DNA from: Rhizobium bangladeshense
GTDB taxonomy: Bacteria > Pseudomonadota > Alphaproteobacteria > Rhizobiales > Rhizobiaceae
DNA length: 64,000 bases
Assembly: GCF_001662075.1 (NCBI RefSeq)
Contig: NZ_LYPL01000002.1
Span: 558,001 to 622,000 of the forward strand
Reading direction: 5' to 3'
Under the pieces are notes generated by a model. That model did not search any database, was not told the DNA's origin, and worked only from the letters and a program-made list of their open reading frames with translations. Of the stretch, positions 1 through 9,605 are shown one piece after another. How positions within the stretch are numbered: the first letter of the stretch is position 1; every line of letters begins with the position of its first letter. A program made the position numbers and the translations under genes.

Positions 1-868
1 TGGCTTCGGCGCGCGAGGGAACGACAAGGTTCTGGGCCATCGAAAAAGCCTCGTGGACGCGCATTGCCGGCAGCATGCCGATGCGCTTGCCGAGGCCGCG
101 TTCGACCATCATCTCGCGGTAACGGTCCCGGTCGGGCCCGTCACCGATCATCAGCGCCGATAGCGGCCGGCCGAGCAGCCGCTCGGTCTTGGCAAAGGCA
201 TCGACAAACAGATCGGGACCCTTGAGGTCCCGGAGCATTCCGACATAGATGAAATGGACGGCATCCGAGCGGGTGGGGATCGGTTCGAAATCACGCTCGC
301 CAATGCCGTTATAGATCAGTCTCGTCTTCGTCCGTGGCCTGCCCACCTTGCGCATATAGGTGTCGCGCTCATATTCGCAGATGAAGACCAGCGCGTCGGT
401 GAAATATTCCTGCAGGCGCTCCATCCTGAGGACGAACTGTCCGCTGAGCGAGGAGCGCGAATAATGCAGGCTTCCGCCATGCGCGGTATAGAGGCGGGCT
501 ACGCGATACCTGTTCACCCGCAGGGCTGAGCCAGCAAGTCGCGCGAGCACGCCGCCTTTGGCGCCGTGCCCGTGCAGCACATCCGGCCGCAAACTTTTGA
601 TTTTCTTGTAGGTATCCCACATCGTCGCAATGTCGGACGGGCTGACCGAGCGTCGGATCGGCACGCGAGTCAGGCCGAGCGAGAGATAGGGACGAATATC
701 GTCGAACAGGCTGTCCTCATGCTCGCCGCCGGTCGAGCTGTCGCATAGGATGCCGATCTCATGACCGGCCTTGCTGTGCTCCTCGACCAGATCGCGGACA
801 TGGCGGAAAATTCCGCCGACCGGCGACCTGAAGCAGTGGAGGATGCGGAGCGGCTTCTGTTTTCTCAT
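1..868 (-). CDS. Glycosyltransferase family 4 (GT-B), partial, 3' end outside window
   Basis: The first 289 residues are visible; the C-terminus lies beyond the left edge. The N-terminal half opens with a beta strand and the glycine pair PVGGIFRHV (residues 16-24), and HGHGAKGG near residue 99 is typical of the GT-B acceptor domain. The second domain starts around residue 216 with YVGMLRDLKGPDLFVDAF, the usual opening of the Glycos_transf_1 nucleotide-sugar domain. It would transfer a sugar from an activated donor to a growing polysaccharide at the cytoplasmic membrane face; donor and linkage cannot be read from sequence. The start ATG (866-868) lies 3 bases beyond the stop of the export gene at 872, so the two are co-transcribed and probably translationally coupled. 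Function within a polysaccharide locus is inferred from neighbours. Confidence 0.85.
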   Translation of the reverse strand, partial: MRKQKPLRILHCFRSPVGGIFRHVRDLVEEHSKAGHEIGILCDSSTGGEHEDSLFDDIRPYLSLGLTRVPIRRSVSPSDIATMWDTYKKIKSLRPDVLHGHGAKGGVLARLAGSALRVNRYRVARLYTAHGGSLHYSRSSLSGQFVLRMERLQEYFTDALVFICEYERDTYMRKVGRPRTKTRLIYNGIGERDFEPIPTRSDAVHFIYVGMLRDLKGPDLFVDAFAKTERLLGRPLSALMIGDGPDRDRYREMMVERGLGKRIGMLPAMRVHEAFSMAQNLVVPSRAEA

Positions 869-871
869 AAC

Positions 872-1447
872 TCAGAAGAGCCGTTCGCGGACGTAGATCG
901 TGTCGCCGGCGATGATCGGCCCCGATATGTTGATGCGGCCGGTCAGCACCTGTCCGTTGATCTTGCGGGTGACGTCGACCATGCTCTGGTTGGCGCGGCT
1001 GGTGAAGCCGCCGGCAACGGCGATGGCATTCTGTACGGTCATGCCGGGAACATAGGCATACTGGCCGGGCTGGCCGACCTCGCCCATGATAAAGATCGAA
1101 CGGTAGCGGTCGACGTCGATGGTGACGTCGGGGTCGCGAAGATAGCCCTGCTGCAGCTTCTGGGCGATCTGCCCCGAGAGTTGCTGCAAGGTTCGGCCGC
1201 GGGCAGGGACCTGACCGATGAGGGGGAAGGCGATATAGCCGGCCTGATCCACCGTATAGGTATTGGTCAGGCTCTGCTGGTCGAAGACGGTGATGCGCAA
1301 CCGGTCGCCGCTATCAAGCGTATAGGGCTGGATGGTCGCCTCGTTGAAGGCTTTCGGCGCCGGCTTGTACGTCGTGCAGCCGCCCAATGCTGCCGTCATG
1401 GCTGCAAGGCTCAGGGCCAAAAAGATTTTGGGCGGGGCGACAGACAT
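872..1447 (-). CDS. Polysaccharide export outer-membrane lipoprotein, Wza family
   Basis: 191 aa. A lipoprotein signal peptide ends in the lipobox ALGGC (Cys24). It is followed by a Poly_export domain (about residues 40-112; TLDSGDRLRITVFDQ is the hallmark start) and one SLBB domain (about 117-165; IMGEVGQPGQYAYVPGMT). It is shorter than E. coli Wza, with a single SLBB repeat and no C-terminal amphipathic helix, as in ExoF- or UppC-like rhizobial exporters. It should form the periplasmic/outer-membrane part of an exporter. It is transcribed divergently from the Wzc-like gene at 1636 and is followed 3 bp later by a glycosyltransferase. Synteny with nuo further downstream suggests the unipolar polysaccharide/glucomannan locus, but that is memory-based inference. 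Confidence 0.9.
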   Translation of the reverse strand: MSVAPPKIFLALSLAAMTAALGGCTTYKPAPKAFNEATIQPYTLDSGDRLRITVFDQQSLTNTYTVDQAGYIAFPLIGQVPARGRTLQQLSGQIAQKLQQGYLRDPDVTIDVDRYRSIFIMGEVGQPGQYAYVPGMTVQNAIAVAGGFTSRANQSMVDVTRKINGQVLTGRINISGPIIAGDTIYVRERLF

Positions 1448-1635
1448 CCGCTTGTGCTCACAGAAATGAACTCGGTGAAGCCGTTATCGATCTGTTAGGG
1501 TTAATGCCCGGTAAAAAGGGCATGACAATTTCCTAAGTTCTTTGCCGATCCGGCACATTTCTTGGCAAATCACCATTAACCGTTGAGTTACCACGGTCGT
1601 TTACGCTTGCGGCACCTTTGTTGTGGAGTAAGAGC

Positions 1636-3804
1636 ATGTCCGGCGTATCGCGTGATCAGGATGTGGACATCGATCTCGGCCAGCTGGTTCGCGCCGTCTG
1701 GGCGCGCCGGCTCAGGATTTTGACGATCACGCTCGTGGGGGCGGGCATCGCCTTCGCCGGCGCCAAGATCATGTCGCCGCAATATCGCAGCGAAACCCGC
1801 ATCCTCATCGAACCCCGCGCGCCGGCCTTCGCCAGCACTCAGCAGGTAAACGACGCAGGCGCCGGTCCGCTGATGGACGAGCTGAATATCGCCAGCCAGG
1901 TGCAGCTCCTGCAATCTGCCGATCTCCTCAAGAAGGTGATCAACGACCTGAAACTCTACGATCTGCCGGAATTCGACGATGCCGCCAGCGGTTCGGCGAT
2001 GAGCAGCATCCTGGTGACGCTGCATCTGAAGAAGAACCCGATGGAGAACCCGCCCGAAGAGCGGGTGATCGACGCTTTCGTCGAGCGGCTGCAGGTCTAT
2101 CAGGTGCCGGGCTCACGCGTCATCGGCATCAGTTTCACCTCCAAGGACCCGAAGCTCGCTGCCGCCATTCCGAACGCCATGGCGAATGTCTATCTTTCCA
2201 CCCAGAGCGGCGCCAAGCTCGATTCCAATTCCGAAGCGACTCGCTGGCTGGAGCCGGAGATCGAAAGCCTGCGCCGCAAGGTCAGCGAAGCCGAGAAGAA
2301 GGTCGCCGAATATCGCACCAGCCACGGGCTCTTGCAGACGAACGGCACGACCACGTTTCCAGCCCAGCAACTGAACGACATCTCCGCCGAGCTCACCCGC
2401 GTGCGCGGCGACAAAGCCAATGCCGAGGCGAGGGCGCAGGCGGTGCGCAATGCGCTGTCGTCAGGCGAAGCTTCCGACACGCTGCCTGACATCATGTCCT
2501 CGCAGTCGATTCAGCGGCTGAAGGGAACGGAATCGGGCCTGCAGTCGCAAGTCTCAGACCTGCAGACCAGCCTTCTCAATAGCCATCCGCGGCTGAAAAG
2601 TCTGCGTGCCCAGCTTGCCGACATCCGCGGACAGATCCGCCAGGAAACGCAGAAGATTCTGGCGAGCATCGAGAACGAGGCCAAGGTCGCCGATCTCCGG
2701 GAACGTGAGCTCGAGCGGCAGAAGGACACGGTGCAGGCCAACAGCGCCCGCGCCGGCGAGGACGAAGTCGGCCTCAATGCGCTGGAGCGCGAGGCGACCG
2801 CCCAGCGTCAGCTGCTCGAAACCTATCTGGTGCGCTACCGCGAGGCGGCCTCCCGCGCCGACAGCAACTCGAGCCCGGCCGACGCCCGTATCGTTTCGAA
2901 GGCCATCGAGCCGGTCGATCCCTATTTTCCCAAGGTCGTGCCGATCGTCGCCGTCGCAGCTGTCGCCATACTGATCCTCAGCGCCATCATCACCATGCTG
3001 GCCGAACTCTTCAGCGGCAGGGCGCTTCGCCCGGTCGATGCGTCGGCTGAGACAATCGAGACGGAAACGGGCGCCGAAGAGAAGATTACGCCGCAGGCAG
3101 CTCCCGTCGCCGCCGTCCGGAGTCCCGCCCGACCAAGCATGCTCGCCGTGGTCGCCGACCAAGAGGATGCGATCGACGAGGACGTGGAGACTGCCGCTGA
3201 GGTACCGGAGGACGACAATGAATTCTCCGTCGCCTCGGTTGCCGATTATCTCACCGGCAGCCGGGCGCCGCTGGCAATCGCGATATCTCCGACCGGTGAC
3301 GATGGTTCCGCAGCGACGGTCTTGCTGACCCGCATTCTTGCCGATGCCGGCCGCCGCGTCATCCTGATCGATATGACCGGTTCCGGCTACCCCACGGAAC
3401 TGATGGCCGAAGACGAGGCCGCTCCCGGTGTCACCGACCTGCTGTGCGGCGAGGCCGCCTTCGGTGATACCATCCACAGCGACCGGCTTTCCGATGCCCA
3501 TCTGATCCCGCAGGGCCGGAGCGACGTACGCCGTGCCATGCGCGGTGTCGATCGGCTGTCGCTGCTGCTCGATGCGCTGGCCGCTGCCTACGACCTCGTG
3601 GTCGTCGAATGCGGCGCTGCCGATGTCGCCGGCGTCTCGCGCCTGACGCGCAGCCGGGATGTCGAGATCATCCTCTCGCTGCCGCAGCTCGAGGAGACCG
3701 TTTTCGTAACACTGATGACGGAATTCCAGGCCGCGGGCTACGAGCGCGTCGTGCTGATGTCGGAGGGCGAAGCGGCCGAGCAGAGGCTCGGCCAGGCGGC
3801 CTGA
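1636..3804 (+). CDS. Wzc/GumC-type polysaccharide co-polymerase with degenerate ATPase domain
   Basis: 722 aa from the ATG at 1636, which has GGAG at 1624-1627; an in-frame TTG at 1618 has no better support. A Wzz domain follows the first membrane span (residues about 29-46), then a long charged coiled-coil periplasmic region (about 190-400), then a second span (about 433-457). The cytoplasmic C-terminus has the fold pattern of a BY-kinase or ParA-like ATPase (strand AIAIS near 548, VILID near 576, LVVVECG near 655). The expected Walker A is replaced by SPTGDDGSAAT, without the GK[ST] lysine, and there is no C-terminal tyrosine cluster. It probably controls chain length and export without kinase activity. 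It is divergent from the Wza-type gene. Confidence 0.88.
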   Translation: MSGVSRDQDVDIDLGQLVRAVWARRLRILTITLVGAGIAFAGAKIMSPQYRSETRILIEPRAPAFASTQQVNDAGAGPLMDELNIASQVQLLQSADLLKKVINDLKLYDLPEFDDAASGSAMSSILVTLHLKKNPMENPPEERVIDAFVERLQVYQVPGSRVIGISFTSKDPKLAAAIPNAMANVYLSTQSGAKLDSNSEATRWLEPEIESLRRKVSEAEKKVAEYRTSHGLLQTNGTTTFPAQQLNDISAELTRVRGDKANAEARAQAVRNALSSGEASDTLPDIMSSQSIQRLKGTESGLQSQVSDLQTSLLNSHPRLKSLRAQLADIRGQIRQETQKILASIENEAKVADLRERELERQKDTVQANSARAGEDEVGLNALEREATAQRQLLETYLVRYREAASRADSNSSPADARIVSKAIEPVDPYFPKVVPIVAVAAVAILILSAIITMLAELFSGRALRPVDASAETIETETGAEEKITPQAAPVAAVRSPARPSMLAVVADQEDAIDEDVETAAEVPEDDNEFSVASVADYLTGSRAPLAIAISPTGDDGSAATVLLTRILADAGRRVILIDMTGSGYPTELMAEDEAAPGVTDLLCGEAAFGDTIHSDRLSDAHLIPQGRSDVRRAMRGVDRLSLLLDALAAAYDLVVVECGAADVAGVSRLTRSRDVEIILSLPQLEETVFVTLMTEFQAAGYERVVLMSEGEAAEQRLGQAA

Positions 3805-3858
3805 CGCATGGCGCGTGTGCTGCTCTTTTGCGGCAGCCACATGGGTAGGATAGACCGT

Positions 3859-5100
3859 TCAGCCGATCCTTGCCCGGATCCCCTGGGCGAATCTATAGAG
3901 CTTCGGGCGCGCCTTGAGATGCGCCTTGCCGCGCGTGATGATCCTGTGCGCGGCGCCGGCGGCGATACCGATAGGCGAAACCGGCAGCACAACGTCGTAA
4001 TGCGCGGTCTCGACCGGCGCCCAGGATCGTTTGTAGGTCTGATCGCCAAGGCCAAAATCGAACAACGCGACGCCTTTGCCGTGCAATCCCGAGATGGTCT
4101 GCCAATAGAGGAATTCGCCGGGGCTCGTATCCGGCACGAGGTCTTCGTCGATCGCCCCGAATTGGCAGATGACGTGATCGCCCTTGCGCGAGATGCCTGA
4201 GATCGCAGCGATCCGGTCCTCATTCGCGCCCTTCAGCCGCAGGACATGCATCTGAAGGCCGAAGAACTGCCTTGTTTCATCCTGCTTGTCGATGAGTCCG
4301 TGCAGGAAGGCCCGCGTTTCCCGGTCGGCAAAGACGTCGGGCAGGCCAAGGCTGGCGAAGCGGGTACTTTTCAGACGGAAGAAGATATCGAGCAGGCGAT
4401 GCTGTTCTTCCGATGTTTCGGGGGTGACGTATTCGGCACCGCCGACGGCCTCGAGACGCCTCGATTGAACGCGGAATTTCTTACGCCGGCTCTTGGCGTT
4501 GATCTGTTTCAGCGTGTCCTCGAAACCGGCAAGGAGCGGCAGTTGATAGGCGTGGTTCTGGTTTTGCACCATCGGCAGCCCGGTGAGCGGCGTCTGCCGT
4601 CCGCGCCATTCCAACGGAATGTTTTGCAGCAACAGCAGATCGGCCTGCCCCTTCAATGCTTGCTGAAGCTGACGAGCGAATTTTTCGGCGTCGATGCTGC
4701 CGCCGCTTTCGGCGAAATTCCTCGAGAATAGACCGGTATTGATATTGCTGTGATCGGCAGCGATGAATTTCGCGACGGCAAGACCACGCGACTTGACGAT
4801 CTCGACCGGCAGGATGAAAGCCGTCTCCCCGGCATAGGTGCCTTTGAGGATCGCCAGCGGCCGTCGAAAGGCGCTTACCCAGGCGGCGCACCAATCGTAG
4901 CTCTGATGTAGCGACTGGAGATTGTCAACCTCCAGCGCCCGCCAATCATCTTCCAACGGCTGCATCGCATCGCAAACGGCGATGTCGATTTTGGCCATGG
5001 CAAGTTTCATGCTCACCTGGCGTAGGCGTGAAATCGCCGTTTCGGCCAGTGCGCCATCGTCTGACGGCTGTTCATGGACGTCGCACTTTTGCGTCTGCAC
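3859..5100 (-). CDS. GNAT-fold acetyltransferase, CelD/BcsL-like
   Basis: 413 aa from a GTG at 5098-5100, preceded on the minus strand by GGAGAG five bases upstream. The C-terminal half matches the CelD/Acetyltransf_6 pattern: a basic segment KSRRKKFRVQSRRLE (about residues 205-220), then GEFLYWQTISGLHGKG and FDFGLGDQTYKRSW. These resemble a GNAT acceptor/acyl-CoA core as in FemAB-related proteins. Such proteins occur in cellulose and polar polysaccharide loci, where they are thought to modify sugars. It is convergent with the co-polymerase gene, 54 bp apart. An internal Met at residue 31 is an alternative start. The substrate is unknown; membership of the polysaccharide cluster is inferred from position. 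Confidence 0.75.
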   Translation of the reverse strand: MQTQKCDVHEQPSDDGALAETAISRLRQVSMKLAMAKIDIAVCDAMQPLEDDWRALEVDNLQSLHQSYDWCAAWVSAFRRPLAILKGTYAGETAFILPVEIVKSRGLAVAKFIAADHSNINTGLFSRNFAESGGSIDAEKFARQLQQALKGQADLLLLQNIPLEWRGRQTPLTGLPMVQNQNHAYQLPLLAGFEDTLKQINAKSRRKKFRVQSRRLEAVGGAEYVTPETSEEQHRLLDIFFRLKSTRFASLGLPDVFADRETRAFLHGLIDKQDETRQFFGLQMHVLRLKGANEDRIAAISGISRKGDHVICQFGAIDEDLVPDTSPGEFLYWQTISGLHGKGVALFDFGLGDQTYKRSWAPVETAHYDVVLPVSPIGIAAGAAHRIITRGKAHLKARPKLYRFAQGIRARIG

Positions 5101-5218
5101 GGGAACTCTCCGGTCAAAATGCTGAGCGGGAAGCTAGCTATGCAGGGCGTATATTTGGTTTAATCGTCGGCTATCAGCGAGGTTTTCCGCCGATCACGGT
5201 TATTCGGCCGTTAATGGC

Positions 5219-5428
5219 TTACTGCTGCCGCGGTCCGGCCATCCATTTGATGATCACCATAGCCGGCAAGATCCAAAGCAGGCCGGTGAGCAGAAAGTAG
5301 AGCAGGTGCCCCCACCACGGCGCGTTACCGAGCGTCGCCACTGCGATCGTGTTCGCCACCAGCGCGTAGACGAGCACGAGCACGATGATGAGGGTCGTGC
5401 CGATGAATTTGCGGAGGCGGACGGGCAT
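5219..5428 (-). CDS. DUF2842 family small membrane protein
   Basis: 69 aa from the ATG at 5426-5428. A frame-open extension to 5470 has no ribosome site and would add proline/arginine-rich residues unlike the family. The start MPVRLRKFIGT is followed by two hydrophobic segments (LIIVLVLVYALVANTIAVA and HLLYFLLTGLLWILPAMVII) with the NAPWWGH turn between them. This is the two-span pattern of DUF2842, a family seen in alphaproteobacteria with no assigned function. It ends in MAGPRQQ. It is divergent from ctaA with 113 bp between starts, so both promoters lie in that gap. Confidence 0.8.
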   Translation of the reverse strand: MPVRLRKFIGTTLIIVLVLVYALVANTIAVATLGNAPWWGHLLYFLLTGLLWILPAMVIIKWMAGPRQQ

Positions 5429-5541
5429 TTTGATCTCTTGTCTGGGTGGCGCGAACCGGCGCGACGGCATGCCGCAAAGGTTCGGGGCTTGTTTTGCATG
5501 AGCCGGTGGGGCAAATCAACTGCCGGATAGAAGGAGATATC

Positions 5542-6645
5542 ATGGCCGTCGCGAACCTCACCACGGAACAGGCGATCCTGAGCGAAGTGCGCAAGCAGAA
5601 CCGCAATCGCCGCGCCTTGCGGCTGTGGCTCGGCTTCGTGCTTTTAGCGCTCTTCTGTCTCGTGCTCGTTGGCGGCGCCACGCGGCTGACCAATTCCGGC
5701 CTGTCGATCACCGAATGGAAGCCGATCCATGGCGTCATTCCGCCGCTGTCGGCTGCCGAATGGGAGGAGGAGTTCCGCCTCTACCAGCGCATTCCCGAAT
5801 TTCAGCAATTGAACAGCTCCATGACGGTCGACGAGTTCAAGGGGATTTTCTGGTGGGAATGGGCGCACCGGCTGATCGCTCGCGGCATCGGCGTGGTCTT
5901 CGCGCTGCCGCTTATCTTTTTCTGGCTGACGGGGCGCATCGAAAGGCGCTTGCGCTGGCCGCTCGTCGGCATTCTGGCGCTCGGCGGCCTGCAGGGTTTT
6001 ATCGGCTGGTGGATGGTGTCCTCGGGTCTTTCCGTCCGCACCGATGTCAGCCAATACCGGCTTGCGACACATCTCGTCATGGCCTGCCTGATCTTTGCCG
6101 GCTGCATGTGGATCATGCGCGGTCTCTCCAGACATTCCAACGATCCGGCGCCGGCGCGCAGTTCGCGCGGTTTTGCCGCCGTCATCGCCATCTTCGCGCT
6201 GTTCCAGATCTATCTCGGCGCGCTGGTGGCCGGGCTCGACGCCGGCCTTTCCTACAATACCTGGCCGCTGATGGATGGTGCCGTCATCCCCTCGGATCTC
6301 TTGATCCAGCAGCCCTTCTGGATCAACGCCTTCGAGAACCCGAAGACCGTGCAGTTCATCCACCGCGTCGGCGCCTATGCGCTCTTCGCGCTGACCTTGA
6401 TCAACATGGTCATTGCCCTGCGCGCCGCCCCCTGGACCACCCATGCCCGACGCGCCGTCGTGCTTTTCTCGCTGGTGACGCTGCAGGCCGCGATCGGTAT
6501 CGCCACGCTACTGCTGCAGGTGCCGCTTCACTGGGGCCTGCTGCATCAGGCCGGCGCTCTGGTGGTCTTCGGTTTCGCCGTCGCCAACTGGCGCGGCTTT
6601 TACGGCGAATATCCGTACGCCACGGCAATCGCGGAGCGCGATTGA
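5542..6645 (+). CDS. ctaA: Heme A synthase, CtaA/COX15 type
   Basis: 367 aa from the ATG at 5542, which has a strong AAGGAGAT site 4 bases upstream; an in-frame GTG at 5446 is unsupported. The protein has eight predicted membrane spans and the family histidines in [30 protein letters not shown] and [11 protein letters not shown]. The segment [18 protein letters not shown] after the first span is diagnostic of the COX15-type enzymes of alphaproteobacteria and mitochondria. It oxidises the C8 methyl of heme O to the formyl group of heme A, the cofactor of aa3 oxidases, in the inner membrane. It is a single gene divergent from the DUF2842 gene. Confidence 0.95.
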   Translation: MAVANLTTEQAILSEVRKQNRNRRALRLWLGFVLLALFCLVLVGGATRLTNSGLSITEWKPIHGVIPPLSAAEWEEEFRLYQRIPEFQQLNSSMTVDEFKGIFWWEWAHRLIARGIGVVFALPLIFFWLTGRIERRLRWPLVGILALGGLQGFIGWWMVSSGLSVRTDVSQYRLATHLVMACLIFAGCMWIMRGLSRHSNDPAPARSSRGFAAVIAIFALFQIYLGALVAGLDAGLSYNTWPLMDGAVIPSDLLIQQPFWINAFENPKTVQFIHRVGAYALFALTLINMVIALRAAPWTTHARRAVVLFSLVTLQAAIGIATLLLQVPLHWGLLHQAGALVVFGFAVANWRGFYGEYPYATAIAERD

Positions 6646-6657
6646 ACCGCACGTCGT

Positions 6658-7449
6658 TTAACGCAGCACGCTGTCGAGCAGCGGCATGCCGATGATCGCC
6701 GCGGCGGCGATCAGCACGTAGCAGGCGATGCGGAAGGTCCGTTCCTCGGCCAGCCCGAACAGTTTCGAGCCGCCGTAAAGCCCCAGCGCATAACTCGGCA
6801 GAATGACGGCCGTCAACGCAAAGACGGCGGGGACGAACAGTCCGCCGATATAATAGCTGATGGCGCTGAAGATGGTGGAAATGGAGAAATAGAGCACGAC
6901 ATTTGCCCGGACGCGCGTGAAGTCGCTCTTGCCGCCGAGCCAATAGGCGACGACAGGCGGTCCGCCGAGCTGTGCGGCGCCGCTGAAGAGGCCGGCAATC
7001 AGGCCGACGCCGCTGCTGAGCGGTGCCGAAGGCCCGCCGCGGTAACGCCATCCCGAGACGAGAAGCGCGAGCAGTGAGATCGCGATGATCGTTATGCTCC
7101 AACGCAGCAGCGTCGGGTCGAGCAGTGCCAGCATCGCCGTGCCGGCCGGCACCCCGAGTGCCGCACCCGCGGCCATGACGAAGACCTCGGGCCGGTTGGC
7201 GTTGCGCCAGGCGGGTGGGATCATCCCGAGCGTGGCGATGCCGTCGATGACGAGCAGGATCGGCGAGGCCAGTTTTGGCCCGATGATGGCGCCACCGAGG
7301 GGAATGAAGATCAGCGCTGCCCCGAAACCGGAAAAGCCCCGGGCGAGCCCGGCGATGAAGGCGTAGGCCATCAGGGCATAGATACCGTGATCGGGCAGGG
7401 CGGCGGCAAACCAGGCCCGCCCGTCGCTGATAAGCGCATCCAGCGTCAT
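6658..7449 (-). CDS. TauE/SafE family sulfite exporter-like permease
   Basis: 263 aa, almost entirely hydrophobic, with about eight predicted spans in two repeats. The repeat motifs GLARGFSGFGAALIFIPL (about residues 35-52) and GLIAGLFSGAAQLGGPPVV (about 148-166) are the TauE/SafE signature. The family exports sulfite, sulfoacetate or other small organic anions; the substrate here cannot be deduced. The start is 4 bp beyond the argC stop, so it is probably the last gene of an argC transcript. It is convergent with ctaA, 12 bp apart. A link to arginine synthesis is not evident; it may only share the promoter. Confidence 0.85.
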   Translation of the reverse strand: MTLDALISDGRAWFAAALPDHGIYALMAYAFIAGLARGFSGFGAALIFIPLGGAIIGPKLASPILLVIDGIATLGMIPPAWRNANRPEVFVMAAGAALGVPAGTAMLALLDPTLLRWSITIIAISLLALLVSGWRYRGGPSAPLSSGVGLIAGLFSGAAQLGGPPVVAYWLGGKSDFTRVRANVVLYFSISTIFSAISYYIGGLFVPAVFALTAVILPSYALGLYGGSKLFGLAEERTFRIACYVLIAAAAIIGMPLLDSVLR

Positions 7450-7453
7450 GCCG

Positions 7454-8386
7454 TCAGGAAGCGAGCATCAGGTCCATGTTCTGCACGGCGGCGCCTGAGG
7501 CGCCCTTGCCGAGATTGTCGAGCAGCGCCACCAGATTGACCTGGGAACCGCCCGGCGTGCCGAAGACGAAGAGCTTCATCGTGTCCTTGCCTTCGAGTTC
7601 GACGGCGTTGACACGGAGGAGCGCCTTGCTGTCGGCGAGCGGCACGACGGTGACGATGTCCTGGCCGGCATAGTGAGCAACGAGAGCCGCGTGGATGGTT
7701 TCCATCGTCGTACCCTCGGCGAGATCGTCGAGATGCAGCGGCACCTGCACGATCATGCCCTGCGCGAACTTGCCGACCGATGGCGAGAAGATCGGTGCCC
7801 GATCGAGCAGGCCATGCACGGTCATCTCGGGCACATGCTTGTGGGTGAGGGGAAGACCGTAGAGGAAGTGCGGCGCGCTGATCGCATCCGGGTGATCCGG
7901 ATTTTCCATCTGGGCGATCATCTGCTTGCCGCCACCGGTATAGCCGGAGACCGCATTGACCGTCACCGGATAACCATCCGGCAGGATCCCGGCGGCACGC
8001 AGCGGCCGGATCAGGCCGATTGCGCCTGTCGGATAGCAGCCGGGGTTGGCGACGAAACGGGCGCCCTTGATCTTGTCGGCCTGCGCGCCGTCCATTTCGG
8101 CAAAGCCGTAGGCCCAGCCGGGATTGACGCGGAAGGCGGTCGACGTGTCGATGACGCGCACATTGTTGTTGGCCGAGACCATCTGAACCGCTTCCTTCGA
8201 TGCCTCGTCGGGCAGGCAGAGAATGGCGATATCAGCGCTGTTCAGCATGTCCTCGCGCAGGGCGGCGTTGCGCCGCTCGGCCTCGGGAATGGACAGAAGC
8301 TCGACATCGCGGCGGCCGGCCATGCGCGTGCGGATCTGCAGACCCGTCGTGCCGTGTTCGCCGTCGATGAAGATTTTCGGTGCCAT
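7454..8386 (-). CDS. argC: N-acetyl-gamma-glutamyl-phosphate reductase (short, type 2 ArgC)
   Basis: 310 aa from the ATG at 8384-8386. The N-terminus [17 protein letters not shown] is the NADP-binding loop of the short ArgC form, and [10 protein letters not shown] contains the catalytic Cys117. HKHVPEM near the middle carries the conserved histidine region. The enzyme reduces N-acetylglutamyl phosphate to the semialdehyde in arginine biosynthesis. The frame stays open upstream to 8668 but that stretch overlaps speB, so the ATG is preferred. speB lies 58 bp upstream on the same strand, giving an arginine synthesis/agmatine-type gene pair. Confidence 0.95.
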   Translation of the reverse strand: MAPKIFIDGEHGTTGLQIRTRMAGRRDVELLSIPEAERRNAALREDMLNSADIAILCLPDEASKEAVQMVSANNNVRVIDTSTAFRVNPGWAYGFAEMDGAQADKIKGARFVANPGCYPTGAIGLIRPLRAAGILPDGYPVTVNAVSGYTGGGKQMIAQMENPDHPDAISAPHFLYGLPLTHKHVPEMTVHGLLDRAPIFSPSVGKFAQGMIVQVPLHLDDLAEGTTMETIHAALVAHYAGQDIVTVVPLADSKALLRVNAVELEGKDTMKLFVFGTPGGSQVNLVALLDNLGKGASGAAVQNMDLMLAS

Positions 8387-8444
8387 GTTAACCTGCGCTT
8401 TCAATGGGTTCGGAAGGTTTCCGGATTCATTTCGGGATAATAAG

Positions 8445-9407
8445 TCAGCCTTGTGACACTGCGATGGCGCGTCGCTCCGCATGAAGCCCCAGCATATACA
8501 TCGCCACCGTTGCCCCGGCAATGGCGGTGATATCGGCATGGTCGTAGGGCGGCGAAACCTCGACGATATCGGCGCCGCGGATATCGAGCTGATGCAGGCG
8601 CTGCAGCACTGAGAGGATTTTGGCGCTCGACGGTCCGCCGGCGACCGGCGTGCCGGTGCCGGGCGCAAAGGCCGGATCGAGGCAGTCGATATCGAAGGTG
8701 AGATAGGCCGGCGCGCCGCGCGTGTGGGATACGATCGCCGACGCGATGTCGCCGGCAGTCATATCCTCGACCTGATGACCATAGAGAATATTGATGCCGC
8801 AATCCTCCGGCGCATGGGTGCGGATGCCGACCTGAATCGACCGATCGGGGTCGATGATGCCTTCACGGGTGGCCCGCGCGACGAAGGAGCCATGGTCGAT
8901 GCGCCGCTCTTCGTCGAACCAGGTGTCCTGATGCGCGTCGAACTGCACGAGCGCCAGCGGCCCATGTTTTGCCGCATGGGCTTTCAGCAGCGGCCAGGTG
9001 ACGTAATGATCGCCGCCGAGCGTCAGCAGAAAAGCGCCGCTGTCGAGAATCACGTTCGCCTGGCGCTCGATAGCGGCTGGCGTGTCCTGATGATTGCCAT
9101 AGTCAAGCAGGCAATCGCCGTAGTCGATCACGGCCATGTCGGCGAATAATTCGCGGTTGAAGGGATATTGCGCATCATTGTCGAAGATCGCCGATGCGCG
9201 CCGGATTGCCTGAGGACCGAAGCGTGTGCCTGGCCGGTTCGACGTGGCGGCGTCGAAAGGAATGCCCCAGACGGCGACATCGACGCCGGCGAGTTCCTTG
9301 GTGAAGCGGCGGCGCATGAAGGACAGCGCGCCGGCAAAGGTCGGGTCACTGGCGGCGGAGGTGAGGCTGGTCGCCGTGAAGGCGTGGTCGATGGTCTTGT
9401 TCGCCAA
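8445..9407 (-). CDS. speB: Agmatinase / ureohydrolase
   Basis: 320 aa using a TTG start at 9405-9407, with AAAGGAG six bases upstream; no ATG fits better. The three manganese-site motifs of the arginase/agmatinase family are present: [18 protein letters not shown] and [18 protein letters not shown]. Agmatinase hydrolyses agmatine to putrescine and urea; the family also includes other guanidino hydrolases, so agmatine specificity is family inference. The length (320) is normal. It is followed by argC on the same strand. Confidence 0.88.
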   Translation of the reverse strand: MANKTIDHAFTATSLTSAASDPTFAGALSFMRRRFTKELAGVDVAVWGIPFDAATSNRPGTRFGPQAIRRASAIFDNDAQYPFNRELFADMAVIDYGDCLLDYGNHQDTPAAIERQANVILDSGAFLLTLGGDHYVTWPLLKAHAAKHGPLALVQFDAHQDTWFDEERRIDHGSFVARATREGIIDPDRSIQVGIRTHAPEDCGINILYGHQVEDMTAGDIASAIVSHTRGAPAYLTFDIDCLDPAFAPGTGTPVAGGPSSAKILSVLQRLHQLDIRGADIVEVSPPYDHADITAIAGATVAMYMLGLHAERRAIAVSQG

Positions 9408-9549
9408 GTGGGGCTCCTTTTTCGGTCGTGAAAGGTCAAGGCGTCGACAACGGGTAGGCGACCGGGCGCCGAATTTCAAGCAATCGGAAAGGAAGTGGCG
9501 GCAAAAGCATGCCGCGATGCCGGCGTGGAAGGAGGTGCTGGCAGACCAT

Positions 9550-9581
9550 ACAAACAAAAAGGCCGGGTTTCCCCGGCCTTC
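9550..9581 (-). terminator. Intrinsic terminator after rpsI
   Basis: Read on the minus strand, a 9-bp perfect stem (AAGGCCGGG/CCCGGCCTT, 9559-9567 with 9572-9580) with a 4-base loop is followed by a TTTTTG tract. It lies 25 bp past the rpsI stop. Confidence 0.85.
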
Positions 9582-9605
9582 GTAAAATCCATTTGTTCGA
9601 AACGA

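Noticed and set aside
254..1498. Plus-strand frames of 60-245 codons over the glycosyltransferase and export genes
   Set aside because: Minus-strand genes with full domain signatures occupy the same bases.
2554..3840. A 428-codon antisense frame over the Wzc-like gene
   Set aside because: No family similarity; sense frame has clear membrane spans and a Wzz domain.
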